64,000 nucleotides of DNA. It comes from Gonatopus flavifemur. Lineage: Eukaryota; Arthropoda; Insecta; Hymenoptera; Dryinidae. The stretch covers positions 16,306,001 through 16,370,000 of the forward strand of contig JAFFJZ010000003.1 in assembly GCA_018340375.1 (NCBI GenBank), read 5' to 3'. This document shows, piece by piece, positions 9,638 to 21,089 of the stretch. Positions within the stretch are counted from its first letter, which is position 1. Each line of letters begins with the position of its first letter. Made by a program: the position numbers and the translations under genes. A model generated the notes under the pieces. The model worked only from the letters and a program-made list of their open reading frames with translations, was not told where the DNA came from and did no database searches.

Positions 9638-9890
9638 TTTGAATGGATTATTAAAAACTTTTTATTTGTTAAAAACGTGGAACGAGTTTAAAGTCGCGCA
9701 CATCAGATACTGTATACTATAAGAAGTTCTGAAGGCATTGCACGCCTTAAAATTTAGTCCTTCAATTTTATAAATAGCGTCTGAAGGAAACGTTCACGAT
9801 GGACTTTCATCTATTGTAAAATGTTTACAATGATGTAAGTTTTTTTTAGTCACAAAGAATTTGTTTCACTAAGAACGTTAAAAGACGCTA
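9638..9890 (-). other. Untranslated leader of the retrotransposon
   Basis: Between the primer-binding site and the gag ATG. Packaging or dimerisation signals would be expected here by analogy, but I cannot identify one by eye. Confidence 0.5.
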
Positions 9891-9908
9891 GTCCTGTCAC
9901 GGTCGCCA
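9891..9908 (-). promoter_or_regulatory. Primer-binding site, probably tRNA-Arg
   Basis: The minus strand reads TGGCGACCGTGACAGGAC starting two bases inside the 5' LTR edge. TGG at the start pairs with the CCA end of a tRNA. The word resembles the tRNA-Arg primer site of 412/mdg1-type elements; this is from memory and would need checking against tRNA-Arg of the host. Confidence 0.85.
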
Positions 9909-10029
9909 CATGTGACCGCCCAAAAGGTGATATGATATTTCTAACATAGTTTCACCCTGGGTTGCGAGGTTCATGCGACGATCTTTTATCCTCGGTCGCC
10001 ACCCAATTTTATGTTTAGGATAAAAATTT

Positions 10030-10050
10030 GGGAAAAATCCCTATATAATT
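10030..10050 (-). promoter_or_regulatory. TATA-like box next to a palindromic GGGAAAAATCCC motif
   Basis: On the minus strand TTATATAG is followed at once by GGGATTTTTCCC (10030-10041; same at 2136-2147 in the other LTR). The second word resembles insect Rel/NF-kappaB sites of the form GGG-W-rich-CCC. The role is inferred from motif and position only. Confidence 0.35.
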
Positions 10051-10082
10051 ATTTTTCACTCCGTAAGTGAGTTTAATTGGAT

Positions 10083-10380
10083 ATCTTTCTTATTGGGTAA
10101 GAAAGAAAAAGAACCAAGTAGCTTTCTTTCAGGAAAGAAAGAAAAAGAACCAAATAACTTTCTTTAAGGAAAGAAAGAACAAGAACCAAATAACTTTCTT
10201 TAAGGAAAGAAAGAAAAAGAACCAAATAACTTTCTTTTTTAGGAAAGAAAGAAAAAGAACCAAATAACTTTCTTTTTAAAGGAAAGAAAGAAAAAGAACC
10301 AAATAACTTTCTTTTTAAAGGAAAGAAAGAAAAAGAACCTAATAACTTTCTTTGGGGAAAGAAAGAAAAAAAAACCAATA
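10083..10380. repeat. Eight hairpin-bearing tandem units in the right LTR
   Basis: Same array as 2191-2490, with CTTTCTTT and AAAGAAAG paired in each unit. Unit 5 is two bases shorter here, the only LTR difference I could find. Confidence 0.9.
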
Positions 10381-10936
10381 CTCCTCTTAAAGGAAGGGTA
10401 GATGAAAAAATGAAGTCTTTATTAACTTTAAATTTTCATTATATATTTCCGCAGTGCGGCTTACTGACTGCTCGAGTTCTTGACCGTTCGAATACTCAAG
10501 ACACAGTAACCCCAATGCCATACGGCACCTCTATTTATACTCAGATTCATCTATGCATTATGCCTTACAAAATTCATCTTCTGCGCAAGTTTTTTGCGCA
10601 ATCCTTCGTTTGAACAAATGACACATAATTTACATGTTTTTAATAATGGATATGATAGAATACGTTATTCCTTATAATATCCCTTCAATAATTACAATAA
10701 AAATTAAACAGTTTGCTCAAACGAAGCACCTTAACAATGCGTGTTCTCTGATATGACTTTTGACGCATGCATAGATGTTACAAATTCATGATTGTTCCTT
10801 ATAAATCATATCATTTGAATGATGGATATCATAGACTACTATATTTTTTATAAAATCTAACCAAATTTTCACACAAAATTTCAATAATTAATTCAAACGA
10901 AAGTATAATATCAATCATGAATATAGTACGATTACA

Positions 10937-10940
10937 GAGT
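10937..10940. repeat. Target-site duplication, right copy (GAGT)
   Basis: Matches 2013-2016 across the element. Confidence 0.9.
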
Positions 10941-11883
10941 GTAAGGAACAAACTTGAAAACGTATAAGAACAAAGAGAACATCTTTTTATTTCATCGACT
11001 TCGAAGTTGTGCTCGAACTTTCATCCGGATACACCTTCCACTCACATTGTAAAAACTTGAGTGCAGAATTGAATCTGAACGAACTGTTTTCAGTGTTGAC
11101 AAATATTACACGGTACATACTTATGAACATTTCATCGAATATTTGACACAAGTATTTCAGGAAAATTCTTTGAAAAGATTCTAAAGAAACGAATATCTTT
11201 GAAAATACTTCTTCGGAACAATAAACTTCCCTCGAGAGATTAATCGAAATATCCGAGAAAGAATTTCCAATGAGAATCTTCATTCATATTTATATTCATT
11301 CCTGCATACGAATATGCGTATTGATTAATGGATAGATAAAACAAAATTACATTGAGAGGAGAGGTCAGTGATAATTATATGGATTGTACATTCCAGTGTG
11401 CAGGTCAACTCAAAATCATTCGTGTCCTAATCAGTGTTATTTCAGCTCGTTGTATTTGTAGAATTGCGCGAAACGAAGAATTTAATATTCATGAATAACG
11501 CATACCGTTTGAAATATTCAGATGTATGGTGTGGATTGATAACAGTGATGTAAATGGATTCATCTCATTCGATATGCCGTTACAGAGAAAAATCTTTGTG
11601 AATTCATTTGGATGTTGGAAAATATCTCCGACGGGGAATTATCTCCAGGGTTTACCAGGTATTTCACGAGGTTTTGAGGAAGGGTATTCGGAATCACGCG
11701 TACCCCTCGAGGGTACGAATGGATAGAATTACACCCAGCGTGAGCACCTTCGATTCAATCAGGTGAGTCTTAAATAAAGTCTACATCCACTTCAATAAAA
11801 CTCTACGTTTCAACTCCAAAGTTCAGGTTGAATAAATCCAAGTTCATTGACTTCAATTGTCTTGGGATGATGTTATTGTAATC
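10941..11883. other. Unannotated flank right of the LTR element
   Basis: AT-rich, with open frames of at most 98 codons and no domain seen. It continues the host sequence interrupted by the retrotransposon. Confidence 0.55.
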
Positions 11884-12283
11884 AGGGCCGTCTTTCATTG
11901 CTTGAAGACCCTGGGCCTACTTAGAGTGGAGACCCATGCAAGGATACGTAAAATCTTGAAATTTTTAAAAAGCGATATCAGAAATTCAATGACCGAGTCA
12001 AGGCTGAACAATTCATCTATCATGTGCATCGAATCAGATTTATTAAAAGAAATAGATTTTAATGATTTGATTGATGACTTCTCGGCTAAAAAATGTCGTG
12101 AAAAACTGTTCAATCAAAGTGAAAAATAAATTTTGAAACGAATATATATATGTATTTATTGGTTTCATTTTTAAAATAACTTAATTTCATTTTGTTCAAG
12201 TAACCCTTTTAACAAAATATATAAAAATCTGAACGATTCTCTTTTTGCAGGAGGCCCTGGGCCCAGTATGCCTTGCCCAATCA
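11884..12283 (+). mobile_element. hAT transposon remnant, internally deleted
   Basis: The left end begins CAGGGCCGTCTTTC followed by GACCCTGGGCCTA. The right end contains GAGGCCCTGGGCCCAGTATGCC, so CCTGGGCC-rich termini face each other, as in many insect hAT elements. Between them only the very end of a transposase survives. The outermost right terminus is degraded, so the right border is approximate. Confidence 0.75.
11944..12129 (+). pseudogene. hAT transposase C-terminal dimerisation fragment
   Basis: The frame from about 11944 to the stop at 12127-12129 encodes KFLKSDIRNSMTESRLNNSS, then MCIESDLLKEIDFNDLIDDF and SAKKCREK. This has the pattern of the hAT-family dimerisation region: a short helix, RSTMSQ-like turn, RLN, IE-D, DF--LI--FA--KAR. 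It is the normal end of the protein. All upstream domains (zinc finger, RNase H-like core) are missing, so it is a relic. The ATG at 11857 is incidental. Confidence 0.8.
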
Positions 12284-12299
12284 GAAAAATCAGAAATAT

Positions 12300-12535
12300 G
12301 CCAATGTTGACAACAGGTGCAGTAAAGTGCCAGTATTGGGTCTCCAACACGTACGGAATCAGTACTGGATACATAAAAATACAGTACTATGCCTGTACTG
12401 ATAAACCAGTACTGACCCTGCACTGATTGCGAATAATGGTATTCGTATTCAATCCCCAGTACCGGAAAGCGTTATCATTCCAGACAAATGCCAGTACCCT
12501 GCCAGTCTTGGCCAGTACTGGTGCAGTACTGCGCC
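12300..12535. repeat. CCAGTAC-rich dispersed repeat, copy B
   Basis: Many CAGTAC words, several in the palindrome CCAGTACTGG or close variants, within 240 bp. The 80 bp 12456-12535 align with 1532-1614 in the same orientation. The copy directly follows the hAT remnant. No protein coding is supported. Confidence 0.65.
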
Positions 12536-14504
12536 TGTTATAAATTTTTGGTTGGGTGATTGTAATGCCAGGGAGATGTAATTCGAGTTTAGAGTTGATA
12601 AACAAAATTTGTGGGTCCTGAAACAAAGTTTCTAATTGAACCTTTTTCCCCTTCAAATAATCATCCGGTAATTAACTTTGATTTGTTGATTTTATGTGTT
12701 CATAAGCTTATTATCAACATTTTATGGAATCGACACGAGACTGAAACAAGGAACTTATCTTGTCTCGCATTTACCGTTTAGTCAAGTGATCTACATTCAC
12801 TTATGCGAACTCGAATCGATCTATTTGGACGGTTTTTGGCCTCATATTTCATTTTCACACTGATTTTGTGCTGATTGTTGAATAATGCGGATGCTCGATA
12901 ACTTTCATTCGTTGGAGAAGGAATTCAGACTAAAATCATGGAAAAGTACAGTTTTTATCCACATTATTCAAGAATCAGGACAAAATCAGCCTAAAAACGA
13001 AATATGAGAACAAAGACCGTCCAAATTTTTCCACTCGGGAACTTTTTATACTACGTGAATAAAATTTTTTTCAAGATCTTGATTCAAAATCGTTCATTGT
13101 AATCTGATTGAGGAATAATGTTCTTCCTAATAGAATTCCAATGATCACGAAATGTGACACCCATGTGTGCATAAAGGTGCGGGACCGTTATTGATCCAAC
13201 ATTGACTGGCCTGGGCCAAGAATGAATTGAAATTGACCCTGCATTCATGCACACATCGGAATTAACTCGAACAAATCTAGGGTATATCCAGTCGAGCTTC
13301 AAAAAAGTCACAAACACAAAAAGAAAAAGAAAACAGAGATTCCATTTGAGAGAGCTAAACGCAAATTGATGCATCAATCCAATTGATCAAAACCGCGATA
13401 CACAAAGTGTATATACGTTCCTCGTGACTCAACGTTATCTCAATATGGAACTCAATTGTCACCCTTCAGCATAAGTGTTTCGAAATAAAATGGATGCACC
13501 ATCATAGATATCATCATTTTATCGTACGATACAGACGTAATGCTACTCTTCAAACTCTCCCCACAGCGTGAAAGGTAAATTTGATTCGCTCTTCCTCTCT
13601 TTTACCTCATACTCGTGTTTGTCGGCGCGGAAACGATTTTAATATCCTGTCCTTTGATAATCTCGAAATTCTCAAACAGGTTCAGAACGTATCTCCCGCT
13701 ATACATACACGCTATTCGATTCTCCGAATAAAGGATAAGACCGAACACCGCAAACAGAGTTGGATGGAAAAATGTAACGTCATCTGAATAATCGTTTTTA
13801 TGCAAATAAACATATATATATATCACGCGTACATTCGTTTTCTCCTCAATCGTATGAACACAATCTGATTGACGACGACGACGGCGGAGACGACGGCAAC
13901 GACTAACCGACACACAAAATTAAACATTCGCTGGAAATCCGAAGTGGATTCGAATGCGAGAAAGACGAGAGAAAAGATGGGTTCGATGGAATTAATTCAA
14001 GGTATAAGGATATGTGATCATGTACGTACCAAAGGGTTTGTGGTTTTCATTCATATGGTAGCTAATGTGTTGATGTTTCTGGATTTTTTGTTCTCCAACG
14101 CTATTCTGTGTACAAATTTTACAAGTGAAGGGTGAGGGTTCGAAATCTGAAATTCGGATTCGATGAAAAATATGTTGGAGATTCAGCTTCTTAACATAAA
14201 TTAACGTACTGGCTAATGCATCGTCCATAGATACAGGTTACGTACTTGAGCGTCTGACTATTCATATTGTATTCTACTGATTCTTACATTCAATTCGTAT
14301 TCTGTTCACTGTTATCTTTTCTGTGAAGTATACACAGCTTATTCGAACACAAGATGGAACAATTTTCACATTTCTGTGATGTCAAATCATTTTCTCAGCA
14401 TGAATAGTTAAATTTCGTATGAGAATCATCTCTGTTTTATAGTTGTTTTCATCAAAAGTCGGTATAAGTGGGAATTCACGTGACTGCTTTAATCGGGTTT
14501 TGTT
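12536..14504. other. Non-coding stretch with a GAC-repeat patch
   Basis: No convincing gene. A short imperfect GAC/GGC run lies at 13872-13905, and open frames reach 103 codons at most, within chance. Confidence 0.55.
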
Positions 14505-14692
14505 ATGAAGCTGAAACTAGCAGCCATAAACTCAGCAGCCGATTGTTGTAACTCCTGATTGAACGTTATTGAAGCTTTTCGTATACCAGAAATCGATTGA
14601 GCAGCGTTCTACTACACTTTTTAGATGCTTAAATCTTTGATGAAGATTTTGTGTTAAAAGTCATAACAATCGGCTGCCAGTTTCAGCTTCAT
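14505..14692. repeat. Foldback element of 188 bp
   Basis: The left arm begins ATGAAGCTGAAACTAGCAGCC and continues to GCAGCCGATTGTTGTAAC. The right arm read in reverse complement is ATGAAGCTGAAACTGGCAGCC then GATTGTTATGAC. The left arm has a 15-bp insertion that repeats CAGCAGCC. The loop is about 100 bp, too long for an ordinary microRNA precursor, so a MITE-like element is likelier. Confidence 0.6.
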
Positions 14693-15607
14693 GTCTTTGT
14701 TCCAGAGAATCCATTTGGAAACCCACAAAGTTTCTACTTGGTTTTAGGTGAAATTATTATTTTTGAATATCCTGTCAAAAAGCGACAGCAGTTCTGTTTG
14801 GAATTCACAGAAAACTAACAAAAATTTTCTTATCGCTAGAGTTTGACAGAATATTTCAATTTTCTTAGTTTTTAACCGAAATTCTGGAGACAACAATCGT
14901 TCAAAGACTGCCCACGATCATTTGTCTGATTCTGCCTGAGATTTCTAGCAAGATAGGTGATTTGTTAACTCCGGAAATTTCCGTATAGAGATTTATCAAG
15001 CCCAACACTACACAGTGTCAAATTTTGTGAATTTTTAACACACGTGTATGTCCCAGGAGGTCCACTTGCAATATTAACACAAGAAATGTATCGAATCAAC
15101 AAAAGAATGTTAAATTTACACTGAAAATCTGTGATTTTCAGAATCTGATATGTTGTTTCCAACACAAACCCTGAGTGGACATCCTGTGATACAAAATTCT
15201 TCGCTGTGTACAGTATTATGATGAATACAATGAATACAATGAATTCAGTGAATGATCGATCATCCGACAAGATGGAATCTGATTCATTCTACTCATAAAT
15301 ATGTAACTGAACATAGGTCTGAATTATCATTCATGTTTTCCTATTCACAGCCGAATAAATATATATCAGATGAAATTTGAAGAATCCTCTCAGCATAGCA
15401 CGACAGGAAGAGAATAAAAGAAGAGCGGAGAACCGAAAGAATGAATTTTAAGATAAAATCGATCTATTTCCTATAGATTTGAGTCAAGCATCCTCCACAA
15501 CGTTCCTTTCCTCTTATTTCTTCCTTCCACCCTTCTTTCCATCTTTTTTTTTCACCTCCATATGCGTCCGATCCTCGCAACATATTCACTACAGCCATTC
15601 GAGATGA
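14693..15607. other. Unannotated AT-rich stretch
   Basis: No gene, repeat or motif cluster recognised. The 101-codon minus-strand frame at 14965-15270 is unremarkable. Confidence 0.5.
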
Positions 15608-16222
15608 AGACAAAACTCAAGTAGACATGGTTCATCTATTCCCATCTTCGGGAGAACGGAGTTCGACGTTGCACGTTTCACGTTTGCAGGATCAGTTCGA
15701 CTATCGAATCTGACAACTTTGTACTTTTATGCCACCGTGCGTTCTCCTACGTTCTTGGATGAACTAAAAGTAGATAGGTCGAAGAATAAGATGTGGAAAA
15801 GAACCATGAATTCATTCGTATCTAAAGTATTTTCCAACATACGAGCGGTTACGTCGCGTATGGGTGATAATGTGGCCTCAAGAGGTTTTCACATTATTAT
15901 TCTACGTCTAGAAAATATTGAACTTAGTTCGGATTTCTTGAAAAAGATCCAACCTAGGATGGAGAGTCAACTTTCTGCATTTGCAAACAAGATTAGGTGT
16001 ATGATTGGAAATTGTGCTTTGAAATTTAAATATTTTCATGACAGCGGAGAATGGAATAATTCAATCGGGGATGGGAAAAGGAGAGCCACACATTTCGAAA
16101 TATATTCCTCCTTGATATTCAAATTCGATCTTGAATTCATATTTGAAAGTCGATTTGAATTCATTCTAAATAGGGAGAAATATTTTAGATATATTTTTTG
16201 GATTTATAGTCAAATATCTTGA
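15608..16222 (+). CDS. Long stop-free frame, possible exon or old coding relic
   Basis: 204 codons without a stop lie between TGA at 15605-15607 and TGA ending at 16222. The first good ATG is at 15791 (144 residues). Composition is protein-like, with alternating charged and hydrophobic stretches such as IELSSDFLKKIQPRMESQL, then an aromatic-rich C-terminus. A possible acceptor, CACGTTTGCAG, ends near 15689. No domain is recognised. In DNA of this composition a run this long is unlikely by chance, but I cannot show it is expressed. Confidence 0.25.
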   Translation, partial: RQNSSRHGSSIPIFGRTEFDVARFTFAGSVRLSNLTTLYFYATVRSPTFLDELKVDRSKNKMWKRTMNSFVSKVFSNIRAVTSRMGDNVASRGFHIIILRLENIELSSDFLKKIQPRMESQLSAFANKIRCMIGNCALKFKYFHDSGEWNNSIGDGKRRATHFEIYSSLIFKFDLEFIFESRFEFILNREKYFRYIFWIYSQIS

Positions 16223-19200
16223 GTTCTAAAACTTTGGAGATAGGGAGAATTATTTTATGGAATATTATTTATAATATTATTCGATAACAGAAATCTTGTA
16301 GACAGCGGGAGATTGATTATTCAGTCTTCTACGTGATTTATTATTTAACTAGTATTCGTCTTGTACTTTCCATCGAAGTTAATAATGACAGAGATAGGGA
16401 GTTCTCTGCTGAACTGAACTTCATCCACAAAGTGAGAGAGATTTTGACATGCTCAATGATATAGTGATTCCCTGTACATCAATTGTCTTCTCCCCCTGTG
16501 TTTTGTGTCAAAATAAAGAGGGAGGACTGATTGGCAGCGATTCGATCTTTGTGTCTGTTGAAAGTTCATGATTTGAAAATATCATTCTTTTTACTCTTGT
16601 AAGAATAATAATTGTCAGCCTTTCATACCTTGGAAGATCAATCATTTTTCTCATTTCTCGATTACGCAGAGAAAAAAGGAATTCCCGCGACAGCAAAACC
16701 TAATTTTCTTGAAAATCTTTTACTGGAGCAGCGATCTTTTGTTTCAGCAATTTTTTTCCTCCGTATATAAATACTTTTCTTTGGATTATGTTTGAACTTG
16801 AACAGCTACAATGACAGCCTTCCTTATATGAAAAAAAGAACAAGATAAGGTTTTGATCATCAATACACATGCAGGACTTCGCATCGAGTAAAATGCAAAT
16901 CCCATTACACGACACGACTTTCATTTCAGAATACGCATATGTAAGTTCCCGAAAGAATTCTCATAGATAAGAGGTCCGGTTAGGGAAAGTTTTTTTTATA
17001 CTTGATCTTGCTAACATCGAGGAAGGTTCAATTTTGTTTTACTGTTATACAAAAGGTTCCGGATAGTACGAAGTTAGCCGAGACACTCTGCTGCCTCACA
17101 CCACCTCCACCTATACTTCGTCGAGGTTATTTCAGGGCGGTAAGGGATGGAAGGTTCGACGAAGGCGGTCGCAGCACCCCTTGTTGCCGCACTTTGCTTA
17201 GTGCCGACCGCCGGCGCATTGTTTCCCATGGTCATAAATTGTCTCGTAGTTCGCTTGGGCTTTCGCACTTCCTTCCGCTTCCGTCCATCCTTCCTTCCTG
17301 TCTTCTCCCCTCATCCTTCTTTGCAACCACTCTCCGTGGACTCATCGACCAACCCTTGTGATCCTTCTTTACCGTAGAAAGCCTGAGCAACGACTGTGCG
17401 AGAATGGAGGTCCCTCTACATTTGCACTCAGATCTGAATCAGCTACAAGAGGATTTGAACTGTGACTGGTAGTGTTCATCTCCACGTATACCCGCGGCAT
17501 ACGTGTGTACGTAGGTACAATTCGAAATGAATGAAATCTTGTCCGCATTCCATACCAGAGTTAATTCTGTGTTATCGGTCCATAATTTCCAATCAGCGTC
17601 ATGATTCGATTGATTCTCGTGAATCGTGAAAGTTGATAGAATTGTTTCCAAATTCCTGTCGATCTTTTCAAAGCGGAAAGAACGTTAGAATACGATCATG
17701 GAAAGAGATTGAAAGTTAGTAGAGAACAATTACACTGAAAACTTAACTCCTTGTTCAAATAAATAGTGAAAACAATAGAAGCTGCTTGTTGTAACACGAT
17801 ACCCTTGTTTCATGGGAAAAAAGGAAAGCGGGAAAACAAAAAAAAAGAACTACTCAGACAAGTGGATCTCGCTTCAATCAATCTAGCATTAGAGAGGAAT
17901 GTGATTCAAATCTTTGAAACTGAATCTCTTTCAATACTCCCCTGGATTGGCGAAAAAATTCGATTGAGCACTTTTGGATCAGATTTCCGCTACTTATGGA
18001 ATCGACGAGTGGAACGATAGGTTGCGTTTATTTGAAGTATTTGATCATTCAAAGTCCGATTTTTACTGAACAAGAAAGAAAAGAATGAATAGAAAAACGT
18101 TTGATGAACAATCACTTATACAACGAGGTTGGCGGATATGAAATTTGTATGAAGGAGTATGATAAGTTCCTTGTCCTAAGCGGCGTGGAACGTTAATCTT
18201 GCGGTAATAATCTATTCGATGGTGTAACGGTACAGGGTGTTGGACAATAAACGTCTAATCTTCACACTCATTTGTGTATTGAGCGCTGTTATATCCAGCA
18301 CATTCTCAACCCTTTTGATCTCATTTAATCCTCTGTGTTAATGTTGATAGGAGAATAACATTTCTCCAAACCTAGAGGGTTGGATTCACAATCACAGCAC
18401 TTCAGAGAAGTTTTGGTATATCATGGGACCGTAGCGGATCTCTGGGTATACAAAGATAGTGTCACACATCCGAAGATCTCTTAGGATTCTGAAGACGAGA
18501 TTAAACACAAGTATATTGTATTCATACATGTGTACATGTACTTCGAACCTGACTTTTTCGTTACTGTATTATCAGCAACACTCTATAATCAATCTCTGAA
18601 TTGTTTTTAATAATACAAATCCATTTATTTTGTCAGTATATTTCTAACTGGAACGACTTGTTTTCTCATGTTTTTACTATTCGTTGCAGAAAAATATGGG
18701 TCACACGCGTAATGAGAAAAATATTCTCCTCTGGAAAAAAACTCCTGTATTAGAAAATATTCATCATTCGAAATCGTTGTACCGGAGGAATCTGATAATT
18801 AAAATGATTGCTTTGAGAATATATTATCAGAATAAAAATTTAAACCTAGTCTAGAAAAAGTATCTGCAATTGTTTTTCAATACATCGATATCATTTCCAC
18901 AAAGTTCCATTTCTCGTTATGCACCGCATTGAATTTTCAAATCATCGAAGGTGGAAAATTTTTCATTTGCGTGAGATTTGTGTTCCGCAAAAACAAACGA
19001 AATCGATGCTGGAATAGAGCGTGCGGTTAATATCAAACTCTCACTCCGTAAGAACTCATCTCAATATGGAAAACAGCCAAATTTTGTCGGATTAATGGTT
19101 GAACTGAATCCCGGTTCAACATAGTCGCTTGCTGTCTGTGGTTTGAATTGTACCCTCAGAAAATTTTAATTAAATATATTGCTGCGTTTTTAATATAATA

Positions 19201-19869
19201 CCACCCGATGAATATTCCGTTCCGTATTGTTGATTTCATTATATATCCGATAGACTATTATAACCTTTCGTACTACTCTCAATCGATTAGACAGAATTTG
19301 TAGCAAATAATAAATCAAGATTGGTCAGATGTAGGTCTTTTTGGATTCGAGAATCTTGTTGTGAAATTTCGAAAGATCCATTGTTTTGTTTTATCATGCA
19401 TCGAACCTTTGGTACCAAAAGTTTTGATAAAGGCAGTTTTATAGAATAGTTGGAGTATTTCCACGGGAGTCGGATCAGAGGATTCAATAAGGATCTGGTT
19501 CTTTTTACACCTCGTGCAATGTCCGGAATTTTACAAAAGATGAGGAACGGTGAGGAAACAGAAATAGATCCGTCACTATGAAATCGCCCTAGAAAGGTTG
19601 TGTCGTGGAAACTAGATGGAATGTGGTGTCTATATGTCTTCTAGTGTTGCATCGGAACCTGATCCAAGTGCTTTAACAAGGAACGAAAAGATGCAAGTCG
19701 CACGAGAAAAATCTCTCTCTTTCTGACAAGGAAACACTTCGAGTCGTGTTAAAAGTATGTTACAAGGATACTATGTCTATGGAAAAACTCTACTATTTTT
19801 CTACGAGAGAATAGTCGTCTATGTGTTTTCAAAGAAATGACAATTTTCTAACATGGCCATGGTAGCAAT
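16223..19869. other. Unannotated stretch with one GC-rich patch
   Basis: No gene recognised. The patch 17130-17270 is clearly GC-richer than its surroundings, with several CG dinucleotides (GACCGCCGGCGCATTG). It has short open frames on both strands without a clear domain. It could be a promoter-like CpG cluster or an exon. Confidence 0.45.
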
Positions 19870-19871
19870 TA

Positions 19872-21087
19872 ACACATGGGCTGTTAAGTCTCGAACCTAA
19901 CACATACCTGTTTTTCAGTTAGTACTAACCTTCAAAAGACAGCTGTCAAAATTTCATGATATTCTATTCATTAGTTTGTGAGTTATTGTACTAAGAGTGA
20001 CGCTACTTTTGAAACAATGGATCAAAAACAATTTCGTGTTTTGATTTTACACTGCTTTTTGATGGGAAAGAAATACCGTTCAAGCGAAGCAATGGCTTGA
20101 AAAGTTTTATGGGGACTCCACTCCATCAGAAACCACAATAAAACGTTGGTTTGCTGACTTCAAACGTGGTCGTAGAGATACCGATGATGCAGAACGCAGG
20201 GGATGTCCAAATGAGGCGGTAACACCAGAAAACATTGAAAAAATCCACAAAATCGTTTTGAATGATCGAAAAGTGGAGTGTTGGCTTTATAATGCATGAG
20301 CATTCAACTGTGAGAAAGCTCTGTTCAAAGTGTGTGCCGCGTTTGCTCACTGTTGACCAAAAACAAGAACGCGTTGATGCTTCCGAGCAGTGTTCGGCCA
20401 TGTTTAAACCTAACAAGCCGGAATTTTTGCGTTGATATGTTACAATGGATGAAAAATGGATCCATCACTTCACTCCGGAATCAAAACGATCGTCATCCGA
20501 GTGGACAGCCCCTGGTGAACCTCGTCCAAAGTGCCCGAAAGCACAACAATCGGCTGGGAAGGTTATGGCCTCGGTATTTTGGGATGTGCGTAATGTAATA
20601 TCTATCGACTATCTTGAGAAGGAAAATACCATCAACAGGGAATATTATATCGCATTATTGGAACGTTTGAAGGCCGAAATTGCAAAGAAACGACCGCATA
20701 TGGTAAAGAAAAAAATTTTATTTCATCAAGACAACGCACCATGTCACAAGTCAATCAGATCAATCAGTCAATCAGAAAACTACATGAATTGAACTTCAAA
20801 TTTCTTCCACACCCACTGTATTCGCCAGATTTGGCTCCCAGCGACTACTGACTGTTCGCAGACCTAAAAAAAATGTTCGCCGGTAAGAAATTTCGCTCGA
20901 ATGAAGAGGTTATCGCTGAAACTGAGGCCTATTTTGAGGCAAAAGATGAATCGTTCTACAAAAGTGGTGTTGAAATGTTAGAGCAGCGCCGGAATGATTG
21001 CGTTGTTCTTGATGGAGTTTTTGGACTAATTTTGGACAAAAAAACCGTGCTTTCTTTGTTAGGCCCGGGACTTTTCAGCCCATGTGT
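19872..21087 (+). mobile_element. mariner transposon, degraded but with both ends
   Basis: The ends are inverted copies, ACACATGGGCTG...CAGCCCATGTGT, continuing inward to AAGTC, CGnnCCTAAC. TA dinucleotides at 19870-19871 and 21088-21089 are the expected Tc1/mariner target duplication. Length (1216 bp) is close to the 1.2-1.3 kb of full mariners, so little has been lost. The transposase inside is a pseudogene. Confidence 0.93.
20017..21037 (+). pseudogene. mariner transposase pseudogene
   Basis: It starts at ATG 20017 (MDQKQFRVLI, then CFLMGKK), hits TGA after 27 codons, and continues as a helix-turn-helix region (TTIKRWFADFKRGR, TPENIEKIHKIVLNDRK). A deletion follows near 20275 and a frame change before DQKQERVDASEQC. 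The catalytic domain keeps MDEKW (first Asp) at about 20445, HQDNAPCH (second Asp) and YSPDLAPSDY (third Asp), giving the DD34D arrangement of mariners, followed at once by a TGA. Near 20750 the word TCAATCAG is repeated locally three times and has disrupted the sequence. The tail (EEVIAETEAYFEAKDESFYK) is preserved to 21030 or so. It cannot encode an active enzyme. Confidence 0.93.
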
Positions 21088-21089
21088 TA

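Larger units (their letters stand above)
9911..10936 (-). repeat. 5' LTR (right in window), 1026 bp
   Basis: A copy of the LTR at 2017-3044, two bases shorter in the homopolymer part of repeat unit 5. In element orientation it supplies the promoter. TTATATAG at about 10043-10050 is a candidate TATA box about 135 bp from the gag-proximal edge. The hairpin array occupies 10083-10380. Confidence 0.97.
2013..10940 (-). mobile_element. Near-complete Ty3/gypsy-type LTR retrotransposon
   Basis: The element proper is 2017-10936 (8.9 kb), flanked by the direct duplication GAGT at 2013-2016 and 10937-10940. Seen in order on the minus strand: 5' LTR, primer-binding site, gag (capsid), aspartic protease, reverse transcriptase, RNase H, integrase with HHCC finger, DDE core and GPF-type C-terminus, an extra ORF, polypurine tract and 3' LTR. 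The order protease-RT-RNase H-integrase defines Ty3/gypsy rather than copia. The tRNA-Arg-like primer site recalls the mdg1/412 group of Drosophila, but the clade is only a guess. The LTRs appear to have no substitutions between them, so insertion is recent. Seven frame breaks make the pol of this copy unreadable as it stands. Confidence 0.97.

Noticed and set aside
14505..14692. MicroRNA precursor
   Set aside because: The loop is about 100 bp and the left arm carries a 15-bp insertion; a transposon foldback fits better.
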